Assembly: GCA_958421275.1 (NCBI GenBank)
Contig: CATZLI010000003.1
Location: 124,001 to 188,000, forward strand
Length of the DNA: 64,000 bases
Source: an uncultured Collinsella sp.
GTDB lineage: Bacteria; Actinomycetota; Coriobacteriia; Coriobacteriales; Coriobacteriaceae
Direction of reading: 5' to 3'
Under the pieces are notes generated by a model. The model had not been told where the DNA came from and made no database searches. It saw nothing but the letters and a program-made list of their open reading frames with translations. Position numbers and translations under genes: made by a program. How positions within the stretch are numbered: the first letter of the stretch is position 1; each line of letters starts with the position of its first letter. Below are positions 35,077 through 44,390 of the stretch, one piece after another.

Positions 35077-35147
35077 GTGGGAAAAGCTCCTATCGAAGAG
35101 GTTGTATAACCGGGGGCGCCCGCGGTGCGGTTCGCCGGGATGCAGTC

Positions 35148-36167
35148 TTACTGGCCCTGCGCGCGGTAGCGGGCCTCGGTGGCCTCCTTGGCGGGGCGCC
35201 ACCAGGACTCGTTGGCCACGTACCAGTCGATGGTCTGCTTCAGGCCCCCGGCGAAGTCGGTGTGCGCCGGCCTCCAGCCCAGCTCGCGCTGGAGCTTGGT
35301 GGAGTCGATGGCGTAGCGGCGGTCGTGGCCGGGGCGGTCGGCGACCCAGTCGAAGTCCTCGGGGTCCTTTCCCATGGCCTCGAGGATCATGCGCAGCACG
35401 GTGATGTTGTTCCTCTCCCCGTCGGCGCCGATGAGGTAGGTCTCCCCCATGCGCCCCTTCGTGAGGATGTCCCAGACGGCGCTGGAGTGGTCCTCGGTGT
35501 GGATCCAGTCGCGGACGTTCTCGCCGCGGCCGTAGAGCTTGGGGCGCACGCCGTCGACGATGTTGGTGATCTGCCTGGGGATGAACTTCTCCACGTGCTG
35601 GTAGGGGCCGTAGTTGTTGGAGCAGTTGGAGATCGTGGTGCGAAGCCCGTAGGTGCGGGTCCACGCTCGGACGAGCATGTCGGAGGAAGCCTTGGTCGAG
35701 CTGTACGGAGAGGACGGCTTATAGGGCGTCTCCTCAGTGAACTTGGCGGGGTCGTCGAGCGCCAGGTCGCCGTAGACCTCGTCGGTGGAGACGTGATGGT
35801 AGCGGACGCCGTACTTGCGGACGGCCTCCAGCAGGCGGAAGGTGCCCTCGACGTTGGTGCGCAGGAAGGGCTCGGGGTCGGCGATGGAGTTGTCGTTGTG
35901 GGACTCGGCGGCGTAGTGCACGATGGCGTCGTGGCCCGGGACGATGCGGTCCAGGAGCTCCGCGTCGCAGATGTCGCCCACGACGAGCTCCACGCGGTCG
36001 GAGGGCAGGCCCGCGATGTTCTCGGGGTTGCCGGCGTAGGTCAGCTTGTCCAGGACGGTGACGTGCACCTCGGGGTGGTTGTTGACCACGTAGTGCACGA
36101 AGTTGCTGCCGATGAAGCCGCAGCCGCCCGTGACGATGATATTCTTGGGTTCGAAAATCTCAGACAT
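35148..36167 (-). CDS. rfbB: dTDP-glucose 4,6-dehydratase
   Basis: Second step of dTDP-L-rhamnose synthesis. The NAD site is TGGCGFIGSNFV. The catalytic STDEVYGDL and YSSTKASSDML (Tyr-x3-Lys) motifs and YGRGENVRDWIHTEDH are canonical. It is 339 residues, normal. It is 71 bases before the rfbC-rfbD fusion on the same strand. rfbA, usually adjacent, is 1.6 kb away with two unrelated genes in between. Confidence 0.96.
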   Translation of the reverse strand: MSEIFEPKNIIVTGGCGFIGSNFVHYVVNNHPEVHVTVLDKLTYAGNPENIAGLPSDRVELVVGDICDAELLDRIVPGHDAIVHYAAESHNDNSIADPEPFLRTNVEGTFRLLEAVRKYGVRYHHVSTDEVYGDLALDDPAKFTEETPYKPSSPYSSTKASSDMLVRAWTRTYGLRTTISNCSNNYGPYQHVEKFIPRQITNIVDGVRPKLYGRGENVRDWIHTEDHSSAVWDILTKGRMGETYLIGADGERNNITVLRMILEAMGKDPEDFDWVADRPGHDRRYAIDSTKLQRELGWRPAHTDFAGGLKQTIDWYVANESWWRPAKEATEARYRAQGQ

Positions 36168-36242
36168 GAAAATCCAATCTGAAGCATGTACAGCTTCTTT
36201 AGTATGCCGCAGGAAGTGACGCCGCGACGCTATTCAACAAAA

Positions 36243-37217
36243 CTATCGGACATTTCGGCATGCGATAAGAGCCATAACCTTCGCAGAATTACCTCCTGTA
36301 CAAAACGCCTCCGAAATGCAGTCTTTGTCGTAGTGAAAAACCGAATCCCCAGTTATTTCACGTAAGTACTTATAGAAGAAATCCTCCCAGCTTTTAAACT
36401 TCTCACTGTTTACAAAGGCTTCTGGGGTTTCCAAAACCGTCTTAACATCTAGCCCTGAAATTACGCCGGAGCTCAGCAGAAGCCATTCGAACGACTCGGG
36501 AAGACAAACCGTAACAGTATCGCGGTGAATGTCTTGCAGCTTAAGGACGCGGTCCGCATAGCACCCAAATGCCGCCCCGTCCGCGACAACAAACACGCGA
36601 TCGTCGAGATGCTGATCCAACCAGCCCAAAATCGCGCTGTTCGTCATGGCCGAAGTACAGGTAAGCTCACTGTCAGCAAAATGCCGTTTAAAGAACTGGA
36701 AACCAGACTTACTGTCCTCGCATAGAAGGATAGAAAAGTCCTGTTTTGGCGCCGACCGGGAAATAGCATAACGATGATTCCCGCGATCTTGATAAACAGG
36801 GACGAAAGAATGGTATTTTCCGCTCGTCTTAATCTTGTAAATCTCATCCACGCTATACGGAAGATTGGGGAAATCAGCCCTTGAGATCAGCACGAAATAA
36901 TTCGAGGAATACAGCACATGATGGGCAAACTCATCAGAATGGATCTCTTTTAAGCCCTCATCGACAAATACAATCGAGTCATGAACGGACGAAAGCTGGT
37001 TTCGCCAATCATAATCGGTCAGGGCGACACAGGGACAATCGCATTGCAAGGAAACACCCGACTGCTCGCCCGTTCGCATGTAGTCTGCGACCATGTCAAA
37101 CAGTGTCGTCTTACCCGTGCCACTATCCCCACGCACAATAGTAATGTTCCGTTTAATGGTAAATGTGTACTTGGTTCCCCTGCGGCGGGAAATCTTAACG
37201 AGATGCGAACCGTTCAT
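36243..37217 (-). CDS. P-loop ATPase-like protein paired with DUF4869
   Basis: Function not known. Walker A is RGDSGTGKTTL near residue 33, and a plausible Walker B is SIVFVDEGLKEI near 84. There is no membrane segment or DNA-binding motif I can see. The second half (FSILLCEDSKSGFQFFKRHF, VFVVADGAAFG) resembles a Rossmann/Toprim-like fold with acidic residues after beta strands. It starts at ATG 37217 with GTAGGTG upstream, ten bases after the DUF4869 stop. AT-rich unlike the rfb genes around it, so probably acquired. The pair might be a defence or toxin-type module, but that is speculation. Confidence 0.6.
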   Translation of the reverse strand: MNGSHLVKISRRRGTKYTFTIKRNITIVRGDSGTGKTTLFDMVADYMRTGEQSGVSLQCDCPCVALTDYDWRNQLSSVHDSIVFVDEGLKEIHSDEFAHHVLYSSNYFVLISRADFPNLPYSVDEIYKIKTSGKYHSFVPVYQDRGNHRYAISRSAPKQDFSILLCEDSKSGFQFFKRHFADSELTCTSAMTNSAILGWLDQHLDDRVFVVADGAAFGCYADRVLKLQDIHRDTVTVCLPESFEWLLLSSGVISGLDVKTVLETPEAFVNSEKFKSWEDFFYKYLREITGDSVFHYDKDCISEAFCTGGNSAKVMALIACRNVR

Positions 37218-37226
37218 AAGCAGCAC

Positions 37227-37664
37227 CTACAGATACGGAATCGACTCGTGAATCAAATCGGCCATGTTGTGAACGATTCGGCCGCTATTCACGACTTTAA
37301 TTTTAAAATCCTCGCGACCAAAGTCCATCACATGATAGAGATTCACAACGAGCTTGCGGTCTTTCGCCATGTCGAGAATCCACTTGGCACAGTTGTCACC
37401 ACAGGTAGAAGCGTTAAAAATATGCTTACGATCAAATCTCATAAGCAGCAGCGTTTTCACGCCACCAGAAAGCTGGAGTGGGGAGATGGATCCAAGCACA
37501 GGGCTTTCGATGACGTTTTCGGAGACAACAACCGATCGATCGACATCTTTAATTATCGAGACTGCATAGGGATCCGTAATCCAAGAAGACCGGTAAGAGT
37601 TTTTGAAATATGTCGCTGTGTTGTAAATCGCTTCTGGCATATCGCCAAAGTAGACGCTTAACAC
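37227..37664 (-). CDS. DUF4869-like protein
   Basis: Conserved protein of unknown role. The opening LSVYFGDMPEAIYNTATYF and the segments SPVLGSISPLQLSGGVKTL and FNASTCGDNCAKWIL match what I recall of DUF4869. I start it at GTG 37664 behind GGGAG, giving 145 residues; a TTG four codons earlier is possible. It is coupled to the P-loop gene downstream. The conserved Asp/Cys-rich CGDNCAKW segment may be catalytic or metal binding. The family name rests on memory. Confidence 0.6.
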   Translation of the reverse strand: MLSVYFGDMPEAIYNTATYFKNSYRSSWITDPYAVSIIKDVDRSVVVSENVIESPVLGSISPLQLSGGVKTLLLMRFDRKHIFNASTCGDNCAKWILDMAKDRKLVVNLYHVMDFGREDFKIKVVNSGRIVHNMADLIHESIPYL

Positions 37665-37712
37665 ATCCACTCCCAATCATATTGTCTTTATGGTCAACGT
37701 AATCATAACGAA

Positions 37713-37740
37713 AGGGGCCACCAGATAAACGGTGACCCCT
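37713..37740 (-). terminator. Terminator after rfbA
   Basis: A 10-bp stem with one T-G pair on the minus strand, followed by a short TTTC. It separates rfbA from the DUF4869 pair, which would then need its own promoter. Confidence 0.55.
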
Positions 37741-37759
37741 AAAAGAAAACAAGCTTGCG

Positions 37760-38659
37760 CTAGTACTCGCGTGGGCTATTGACGATCTCGCCGGCGGCGA
37801 CCTTCTTCAGGTGCTGCCCGTAGACCGACTTGCCGTAGGCCTTGGCGGCCTCCTCCAGCTCGGCGGTCGTGATCCAGCCGTTCTCCCAGGCAATCTCCTC
37901 GGGGACCGAGACCGGCAGGTCCTGGGAGTGCTCCACGGCGCGGACGAACTCCGCGGCCTCGTGCAGGCTCTCCATGGTGCCGGTGTCCAGCCACGCGTAG
38001 CCGCGGCCGAGGGTGACCACGGACAGCGTCCCCTCCTCCAGGTACATCTGGTTGAGCGTGGTGATCTCCAGCTCGCCGCGGGCCGACGGCTTAACCTCAT
38101 GCGCCTTGGCGGCGACGTCGCCCGGGTAGAAGTACAGGCCGGTGACGGCGTAGGAGCTCTTGGGGCGCTCGGGCTTCTCCTCGATGGAGACGGCCCTGCC
38201 CTCGCCGTCGAACTCCACGACGCCGAAGCGCTCGGGGTCGTCCACGTGGTAGCCGAAGACCGTGGCGCGGCCCGACTGCGCGTTCTCGACGGCCTTCTTC
38301 AGGTGGCGGCTGAGGCCGTTGCCGTAGAAGATGTTGTCGCCGAGCACCAGCGCGCAAGGCTCGCCGGCGATGAACTCCTCGCCGATGGTGAAGGCCTGGG
38401 CCAGGCCGTCGGGGCTCGGCTGCTCGGCGTAGGAGAGGTTGACGCCGTAGCGCGAGCCGTCACCGAGCAGGCGCTCGAAGTTGGGCAGGTCGGTCGGCGT
38501 GGAGATGACCAGGATGTCCCGGATGCCCGCCAGCATGAGGGTGGACAGCGGGTAATAGATCATGGGCTTGTCGTAGACCGGCAGCAGCTGCTTGGAGGTC
38601 ACGAGCGTGAGCGGGTATAGGCGGGTGCCGGACCCGCCGGCGAGGATGATGCCTTTCAT
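37760..38659 (-). CDS. rfbA: Glucose-1-phosphate thymidylyltransferase
   Basis: First step of dTDP-L-rhamnose synthesis. The nucleotide site is GIILAGGSGTRLYPLT with Lys in SKQLLPVYDKPMIYYPLS. GDNIFYG and the EEKPERPKSSYAVTGLYFY segment complete it. ATG 38659 follows AGAGGA; an upstream extension of seven codons is rejected. It is 299 residues. With rfbB and the rfbC-rfbD fusion it completes the pathway, so rhamnose is part of the surface polymer. Confidence 0.96.
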   Translation of the reverse strand: MKGIILAGGSGTRLYPLTLVTSKQLLPVYDKPMIYYPLSTLMLAGIRDILVISTPTDLPNFERLLGDGSRYGVNLSYAEQPSPDGLAQAFTIGEEFIAGEPCALVLGDNIFYGNGLSRHLKKAVENAQSGRATVFGYHVDDPERFGVVEFDGEGRAVSIEEKPERPKSSYAVTGLYFYPGDVAAKAHEVKPSARGELEITTLNQMYLEEGTLSVVTLGRGYAWLDTGTMESLHEAAEFVRAVEHSQDLPVSVPEEIAWENGWITTAELEEAAKAYGKSVYGQHLKKVAAGEIVNSPREY

Positions 38660-38723
38660 AAAAATCCTCTCGATTGACAATCGTTGAGCAAAAGCCGCTG
38701 ATTACAGATGCATAGTTAATTAA

Positions 38724-38729
38724 ATTATA
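38724..38729 (-). promoter_or_regulatory. -10 box for rfbA
   Basis: Perfect TATAAT on the minus strand, with a TG four bases upstream, about 65 bases before the rfbA ATG. No good -35 is seen. Confidence 0.45.
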
Positions 38730-38815
38730 CGCACCGGCAGCAACCTCCCCGTCTTCTTATTTAAATCGGACAGCAGAAACACGCAACTCTTTCTGCATTT
38801 CTAGCGAGGCAACAA

Positions 38816-41287
38816 ATGAAAAAGTACAATGAGCAGTGTCCAACAAACGAAAGGCAAACAATGCGAGTCGAAACAACCGGAGTATGCAGAGGAAACTGGA
38901 AAATCTACCAGCAGCTTAAGATTGAAGGCATCCATAAAGGCTCCAGCGTAACAGCCCAGGCGGCTACAGACGATAACCGCCGCTCACCTTTATCCCTCCT
39001 AAAATTCCGGGACAATAGTTGTGACTCGAACTCATACGTCCTTGTAGTCCCCGATCCCGATGCTCGCACCATCAAAATTGAGTTTAGCGAAATCGGCCAA
39101 GACGGTCGCACCCTGAGCAACGACTCCCTTTCGCTCAATTGCAAGAACATCAAATGGGAGTCGCGCCTTAACTACAAAATTAAACCTGACATGTGCAGCA
39201 AACTCCGAAACTACGATGACGTTTCAGAGTTTGACATGGCAACGATTGATTTCTGGCAGTGCATCGAAGATTCAAGCGACTATATCCTTAGGTGCACGGT
39301 GAGAACTCCTTATCGTAGCGACTCGCAAATCAAACTTCGTTGTTTCGATCGAACCCTTAATGAAGTTAATTTGAGCATCGTCAATTTCGGCTCGAATGTA
39401 ACAAGCGTTGGATTTACGGCTGAGAAAAAGCAGCTTGAAACGCAGCTCTCAATTCGAATGCCAAAGGCGTTCGATCGTTACTACTTTATTATTGACGATC
39501 AAAATCACCCATCATTCAGTGCATTCGACTGCTTAACACCCGATAAGCTAGGCTTGCTTCTTGAGGAGACCAACTTTCTCTTTACCCATGCGCAGTTTGA
39601 CCCTGAATACCCCGAATGGTTCACGGATCATAAGGCAACTATCGGCGCTCTGGAGAAGCAGAGAAAAATCGTCTTCAACAGCGCTCCGAAGTTCAGCATT
39701 ATTGTCCCTCTATACAACACACCCATTTCGTTCTTTAACGATATGGCCGAATCCGTAAAAAACCAGTCTTATGCAAACTGGGAGCTCATCCTAGTTAATG
39801 CAAGTCCTGACAATCAGGAACTAAAGGCTCGCGTTGAGCAGGAGACGGCCCACGACAACAGAATTAAATCAATTAACCTTACCGAGAATAAGGGCATTTC
39901 CGAAAACACAAACGCCGGCGTTGCCATCGCTTCGGGTGATTTCGTTAGCTTCTTTGACCATGACGATATTCTTGAACCGGACTTGTTGTTCTCATATGCC
40001 GAGGCAATTGAAAACAATGATGACGTCGATCTTCTTTATTGTGATGAAGATAAACTCATGCCCGATGGAATGCTAGCGCAGCCGTTCTTTAAGCCGGATT
40101 TCAATATCGATCTGCTCAGAAACAATAACTATATCTGCCATATGCTTACCATCCGTAAGTCTCTGCTTGACACTCTAGAACCGAACACGAAAGAGTTCGA
40201 TGGAGCACAGGATCATAATCTGACTCTCCACGCCGTGGAAAAGGCAAGGAAAGTTCATCATGTTGCAAAGGTTCTATATCACTGGCGCCTAAGCGAGACC
40301 TCCACCGCAGCAAATGCCGATAGCAAGCCGTATGCCACTATCGCAGGTATCAAAGCGGTCCAGAGTCATTTGGACAGGCTTGGGCTCAATGCGAAGGTCG
40401 AACAAGCGCGTCGTCCCTTTACATATAAAGTAACCTACGCTGTGCCAGATTCCCATCCACTCGTGTCAATTATCATTCCAACTAAAGACCACGCCAACAT
40501 TCTGGACAACTGCATTAAGTCAATTGTTGAGAAATCAACGTACGACAATTTCGAGCTTGTCATAATCGAAAACAACAGCACAGAAAAGGAGACGTTCGAT
40601 TATTACGATAAGTTGCAAGCAAAATATCCTGACATCGTTCGTCTTGTAACTTGGAAGCACGAATTCAATTTCTCCAAGCTCATGAACTTTGGCGTTGCTC
40701 ACGCCAAGGGCGACTATCTCTTGCTGTTGAATAACGATACTGAGGTAATTACGCCCAATTGGATTGAGACTATGCTTGGCATCTGCGCACGTGAGGATGT
40801 TGGCGCAGTTGGTGCAAAACTCTACTATCCCGACAACACCATCCAGCACGCGGGCTTATGCGTCACTGGTGGCGTGGCAGGACATCTTTGCCAAAGCATG
40901 CCAAGGGATAACTGGGGCTACTTTGCACTCAACGATGCACAACAAGACTTCAGCGCCGTCACCGCAGCTTGCATAATGACCAAGCGTGATGAATATGAGA
41001 AAGTCGGAGGTTTCACGGAAGAGCTTCAAGTTGCATTTAATGACGTTGACTTTTGCTTAAAGCTACGCGAGATCAACGACCTAATTGTATACACACCCGA
41101 AGTCGAGCTCTATCACTACGAGTCGATTTCTAGAGGCGTTGAAAACAATACGGAGAAGCAGATTCGCTTCCACAAAGAGGTCGCGTACATGAATTATCGA
41201 TGGGCTAAGTATTACGTCAAAGGCGATCCTTATATGAATCCAAACTTCACCGTCGGGGAACCCGCGAATCGTTATTATCATTTATAG
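38816..41287 (+). CDS. Large glycosyltransferase with two GT2 domains
   Basis: Transfers sugars onto a growing polysaccharide. After about 290 residues of unassigned beta-rich N-terminus come two GT-A domains: FSIIVPLYNTPISFFNDM (about 302) with FFDHDDILEPD, and VSIIIPTKDHANILDNCI (about 547) with LLLNNDTEVITPNW and FNDVDFCLKL. This layout matches rhamnosyltransferases of rhamnan and O-antigen loci, where each domain adds one residue. It is 823 residues. GAGG lies seven bases before the ATG. The gene is AT-richer than rfbA, which diverges from it. Confidence 0.88.
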   Translation: MKKYNEQCPTNERQTMRVETTGVCRGNWKIYQQLKIEGIHKGSSVTAQAATDDNRRSPLSLLKFRDNSCDSNSYVLVVPDPDARTIKIEFSEIGQDGRTLSNDSLSLNCKNIKWESRLNYKIKPDMCSKLRNYDDVSEFDMATIDFWQCIEDSSDYILRCTVRTPYRSDSQIKLRCFDRTLNEVNLSIVNFGSNVTSVGFTAEKKQLETQLSIRMPKAFDRYYFIIDDQNHPSFSAFDCLTPDKLGLLLEETNFLFTHAQFDPEYPEWFTDHKATIGALEKQRKIVFNSAPKFSIIVPLYNTPISFFNDMAESVKNQSYANWELILVNASPDNQELKARVEQETAHDNRIKSINLTENKGISENTNAGVAIASGDFVSFFDHDDILEPDLLFSYAEAIENNDDVDLLYCDEDKLMPDGMLAQPFFKPDFNIDLLRNNNYICHMLTIRKSLLDTLEPNTKEFDGAQDHNLTLHAVEKARKVHHVAKVLYHWRLSETSTAANADSKPYATIAGIKAVQSHLDRLGLNAKVEQARRPFTYKVTYAVPDSHPLVSIIIPTKDHANILDNCIKSIVEKSTYDNFELVIIENNSTEKETFDYYDKLQAKYPDIVRLVTWKHEFNFSKLMNFGVAHAKGDYLLLLNNDTEVITPNWIETMLGICAREDVGAVGAKLYYPDNTIQHAGLCVTGGVAGHLCQSMPRDNWGYFALNDAQQDFSAVTAACIMTKRDEYEKVGGFTEELQVAFNDVDFCLKLREINDLIVYTPEVELYHYESISRGVENNTEKQIRFHKEVAYMNYRWAKYYVKGDPYMNPNFTVGEPANRYYHL

Positions 41288-41290
41288 ATA

Positions 41291-41460
41291 ATGAGTATTT
41301 ACTCATTTGGGCGCTGTTGAATATCGCGAAACTGCGCCGTCGATATCGCGCTTGGGCACCGGGCCCGACATGGGCTCCGGTGCCGTTTTGCTACCTGCGG
41401 TCCGCCCCGCGGCACGGCCTCATGTTGGCCTCTCGCATGCCAACCCAGCGCTCGGTCAAA
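41291..41460 (+). repeat. Dispersed repeat, copy A
   Basis: A GC-rich stretch directly after the large glycosyltransferase gene. It aligns with the reverse complement of 45815-45985 over its whole length (roughly two thirds identical by eye). It contains a strong hairpin GGCACCGG...CCGGTGCC with an inner GCCC/GGGC. No recognisable protein; all three frames differ between the copies. Confidence 0.55.
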
Positions 41461-41520
41461 GTCTCTGCTTGGCTTGGAAAAGCATAGCTTTCGGGGACCC
41501 TGCGGCGTCCGAATCATCGC

Positions 41521-41546
41521 CTGCTATCTAAACTGTTAGATAGCAG
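41521..41546. repeat. Perfect inverted repeat
   Basis: Eleven-base arms (CTGCTATCTAA and its complement) around ACTG. No T run follows on either strand. It lies just beyond the end of the DUF2142 gene and may be a weak terminator or an element end. Confidence 0.6.
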
Positions 41547-41574
41547 AAAAAACCCGAGAGCATTACGCAAAGGC

Positions 41575-43113
41575 CTACACACAGGATGCAATACTAATAA
41601 AACGAATAAGATATAAACAATTCATCACGCACATGCCAAAAGAGACGACAGAAAGCGAAGATGAGTTGAATTTAAACAAGCGCGTTCTCGACCCAAACAA
41701 CAAAGCTGGTAGAACAGGAAGAAAATATCGTCCTTGAACACCCTGTATTACATTCTCGTAATTGAACGTCCAGCCCAACCACATAGATACAATGGAACCA
41801 AGGGCAGCCAAAGCAAAAGCGATAATAAACAGAATGGAACAAATGGGGCTGAGAAAAGAGGGCTCATCTTCGGAATCCAAACAACAAATAAACCCAAACA
41901 ACAAATAAGGAATCATAAAAAAGGCTGGAAACTGCAAGTTTTTCTGGAGCCATCCAAGCGAATAACCTAAGGTGGATCCCCAATAGAAATCTCCTAGGGA
42001 ATCTAATGTCCTAAAAAAGACCTCGAAGCTATTCTTTGGATGCATGATGATGTCACTGAGCGTATAAAACCGCCCGATCTCTTGGCCACGAGAGGCATCT
42101 GAAGACTGAGACACCAATGTACTCATTGATGCTATGCGCAGCACTAGAACGGAGGCTATAACAGCAAAGATCAGTATGCACTTACCGATACGTCCGACTT
42201 TCACATCTTGGAACTGCGAAAGGGGCACAAGCAAACCAAGTAATATCATCCCAGAATAAACAACCTTACACGGAGCCAAAAACGCCGAAATAATTAAATA
42301 AATGACGATTTCTTTACAACCTATTGATTTCTGCTCTCCAAAAAAACCGCGCATTAGACAAGCGAATACTAAAAGCGAGTACGCAATAATTCCTGAATCA
42401 TAAGAGTATGAAGCAGCCAAGTGAAGCGTCATAGGCAGAAGCGAAACAAAAACAATAACCGATTTGCCCTTAGGTGCAATCCTGTATGCCTGGAACGCAC
42501 AAAAGCAAAAAACCAGAGCCGAACCAATGCGCCCCATATAGAACACAGGATAGGCACCAAGTCCGAAAAACAGACCGATTTGCAGCCCAACGATAGATCC
42601 TATTTTCGCAGAAACGTTCTCACTACTGACGCTAAATGAGAACTCATTGAATGGAGTCCACTTCCCATTCTCAAACAGAGCATAATTCTGAATAATCGAA
42701 TCAAATGAAGAGGAGTCAATGGCGTTACTCTGGCGACCCTTATAAAGGGAAAGATCGATATCCCGTACTAGAAAACCACCATCATTTGTCACATGCGCAT
42801 TGAATGGAAGACTATCAACTATCCAATAAGTTGAAAAAAAATGATGGCCTTCATCCGGAACCGTAAACGGAGGAAAGATAAAGATAAAAATAATTAGAAA
42901 TGCTATAAGCAGCGCCAAGAATACCCATTCACTTTTAAGACGATGGTACACCTTAGCATATGCAGCGCAAAGGCCAAGAATTAGAATCAACGAGATGGTA
43001 ATTGTAAGCAGTACAAGTAATCTCGGATTATTTAGATACCAATAGACTGAATAGAATGCGAAAAAAACGGCAAACAAAACAAATAAAGGCTTACATCTTA
43101 TGGAACTTGTCAT
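41575..43113 (-). CDS. DUF2142 polytopic membrane protein
   Basis: Membrane protein with about a dozen helices and a large extracytoplasmic loop. The VPDEGHHFFSTYWI segment after the second or third helix and the late QGRYFLPVLPALL are the DUF2142 hallmarks. Acidic residues in the first outer loop suggest a GT-C-like glycosyltransferase that takes sugar from a polyprenyl-phosphate donor, an inference from its place in glycan loci. I start it at ATG 43113 behind AAGGAT. It is 512 residues and AT-rich. Confidence 0.82.
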   Translation of the reverse strand: MTSSIRCKPLFVLFAVFFAFYSVYWYLNNPRLLVLLTITISLILILGLCAAYAKVYHRLKSEWVFLALLIAFLIIFIFIFPPFTVPDEGHHFFSTYWIVDSLPFNAHVTNDGGFLVRDIDLSLYKGRQSNAIDSSSFDSIIQNYALFENGKWTPFNEFSFSVSSENVSAKIGSIVGLQIGLFFGLGAYPVFYMGRIGSALVFCFCAFQAYRIAPKGKSVIVFVSLLPMTLHLAASYSYDSGIIAYSLLVFACLMRGFFGEQKSIGCKEIVIYLIISAFLAPCKVVYSGMILLGLLVPLSQFQDVKVGRIGKCILIFAVIASVLVLRIASMSTLVSQSSDASRGQEIGRFYTLSDIIMHPKNSFEVFFRTLDSLGDFYWGSTLGYSLGWLQKNLQFPAFFMIPYLLFGFICCLDSEDEPSFLSPICSILFIIAFALAALGSIVSMWLGWTFNYENVIQGVQGRYFLPVLPALLFGSRTRLFKFNSSSLSVVSFGMCVMNCLYLIRFISIASCV

Positions 43114-43288
43114 AAAAATCCTTATAATCGAGAAACTAATAGAACGCAATTAAAAATACTGGTATCAGTATACTAGCAAGCACATTGGCATCCAAAAAGA
43201 ATGGCGGAATTCAATCTCATGGATCGCGCCGAAAATGTTGGTGCAAGGGTGACCCCTTAGTGCCCGTTTAACGAAAAACGGCCTTCGT

Positions 43289-43325
43289 CCCGGAACCAGA
43301 AATCACCACAACAACAGGTTCCGGG
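43289..43325 (+). repeat. Hairpin upstream of the transposase remnant
   Basis: CCCGGAACC and GGTTCCGGG (9 bp) with a 19-base loop; flanking CTTCGTC and GACGAAG can extend the stem. It probably belongs to the left end of the IS256-type element. Confidence 0.5.
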
Positions 43326-43381
43326 AAAAGACGAAGATCGCTATGTAAATCTTGTCAGACCCGGCGCCGGACATACTCGCC

Positions 43382-43850
43382 ATGCCCCGTTTCAGCGACG
43401 GCGCCATCGACATGCGGGAGCTGCTCCCCAGACTCGCCAAACAGGTCGTGAACGCCGCGATGGACGCCGAGGCCGACCAGCTGAGCGGTGGCGGGGCGAA
43501 CAGCCGAAACGGCTACCGCGAGAGGTCGCTCGCACCTGCGCCGGCACGCTGACGCTGCGCATCCCGAAGCTCCGCTCCGGCAGCTTCTTCCCGGACGACG
43601 TGATCGAGCGCCACCGGCGCGTGGACCGCGCCCTCGTTGCCGCCGTCGCCGAGATGTACGCCACCGGCACGAGCACCCGCAAGGTGCAGAGGGTAGCCGA
43701 GAAGATAGGCGTCTCCAGGCTCTCGAAGGACCAGGTGAGCGCCATCGCCTCGAGCCTGGACCAGGCATCGAGGATCTGTACGGAAGGCCGCTCGAGGGCT
43801 CGCCAGTGCCCTACGTCTGGCTCGACGCGACCTACGTCAAGGAGCCCACT
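43382..43850 (+). pseudogene. IS256-family transposase remnant
   Basis: N-terminal part of a mutator-type transposase: MRELLPRLAKQVVNAAMDAEA, then LRIPKLRSGSFFPDDVIE, STRKVQRVAEKIGVSRLSKDQ and PYVWLDATYVK. Two one-base deletions are visible, near 43533 (after ERSL) and near 43765 (after SLDQ). The reading stops matching after DATYVK, so about two thirds of the protein, including most catalytic residues, is gone. GC-rich against an AT-rich background. It splits the glycan locus. Confidence 0.85.
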
Positions 43851-43860
43851 CTTCTTCGAG

Positions 43861-44390
43861 ATTATTTTCCGCAAGATAGCCAAAGCAATATCATTCCAAA
43901 GGCGTATTTAAAACCCAGCCCCACTGGGGCGTAGCGGTAGTGTGGTAGTAGTTCAGCCATCAGGCCAGTGATATCGTCCTAATAAATTTAACGGGTTAAA
44001 GGGCTAGCAAAAACCGATACATCATCTGCATTATGCATTACAAAATGATGCGTAACTACACACCACATCGAAATTAACCCAAATGGCTCGATAATGGAAT
44101 TACGCTCTTTTGTAATGGAGTCCTCCGGCTGATTCTATTATCTGTTCTACATTATTAATACAAAACTATTCGACCACGACATAACAGCTGAAACAACATT
44201 GCAGCCGGAGCAGGGATATCGCCTCCATTGACAAGCAAATGGCAACCCGCGATGAGAATCATCGGATTTGGTACCGATCCAGACCTCAGCAAAGGGTATA
44301 AGCAACGTTTGTATAAGGCAGATTTCCACTTTCCTCAACTAGCAACATTGAAGAACTAAAAGTAAACTGAATCAAATAATTGTATCAAGC
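43861..44390. other. Gene-free AT-rich stretch
   Basis: About 530 bases between the transposase remnant and the DUF2304 gene. I find no frame with ribosome site and family likeness; a minus-strand frame at 44147-44338 has no support. It is probably decayed sequence left by insertion. Confidence 0.5.

Noticed and set aside
35077..35664. Upstream extension of the rfbC-rfbD frame
   Set aside because: It overlaps rfbB in another frame and adds Arg/Pro-rich shadow sequence. The RmlC start with ribosome site is at 35076.
41299..41531. Two opposite frames of about 72-74 codons over repeat copy A
   Set aside because: Neither frame is kept between the two repeat copies, so coding is unlikely.
44147..44338. 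A 63-codon minus-strand frame in the gene-free stretch
   Set aside because: No ribosome site or recognisable domain; other frames look equally coding-like.
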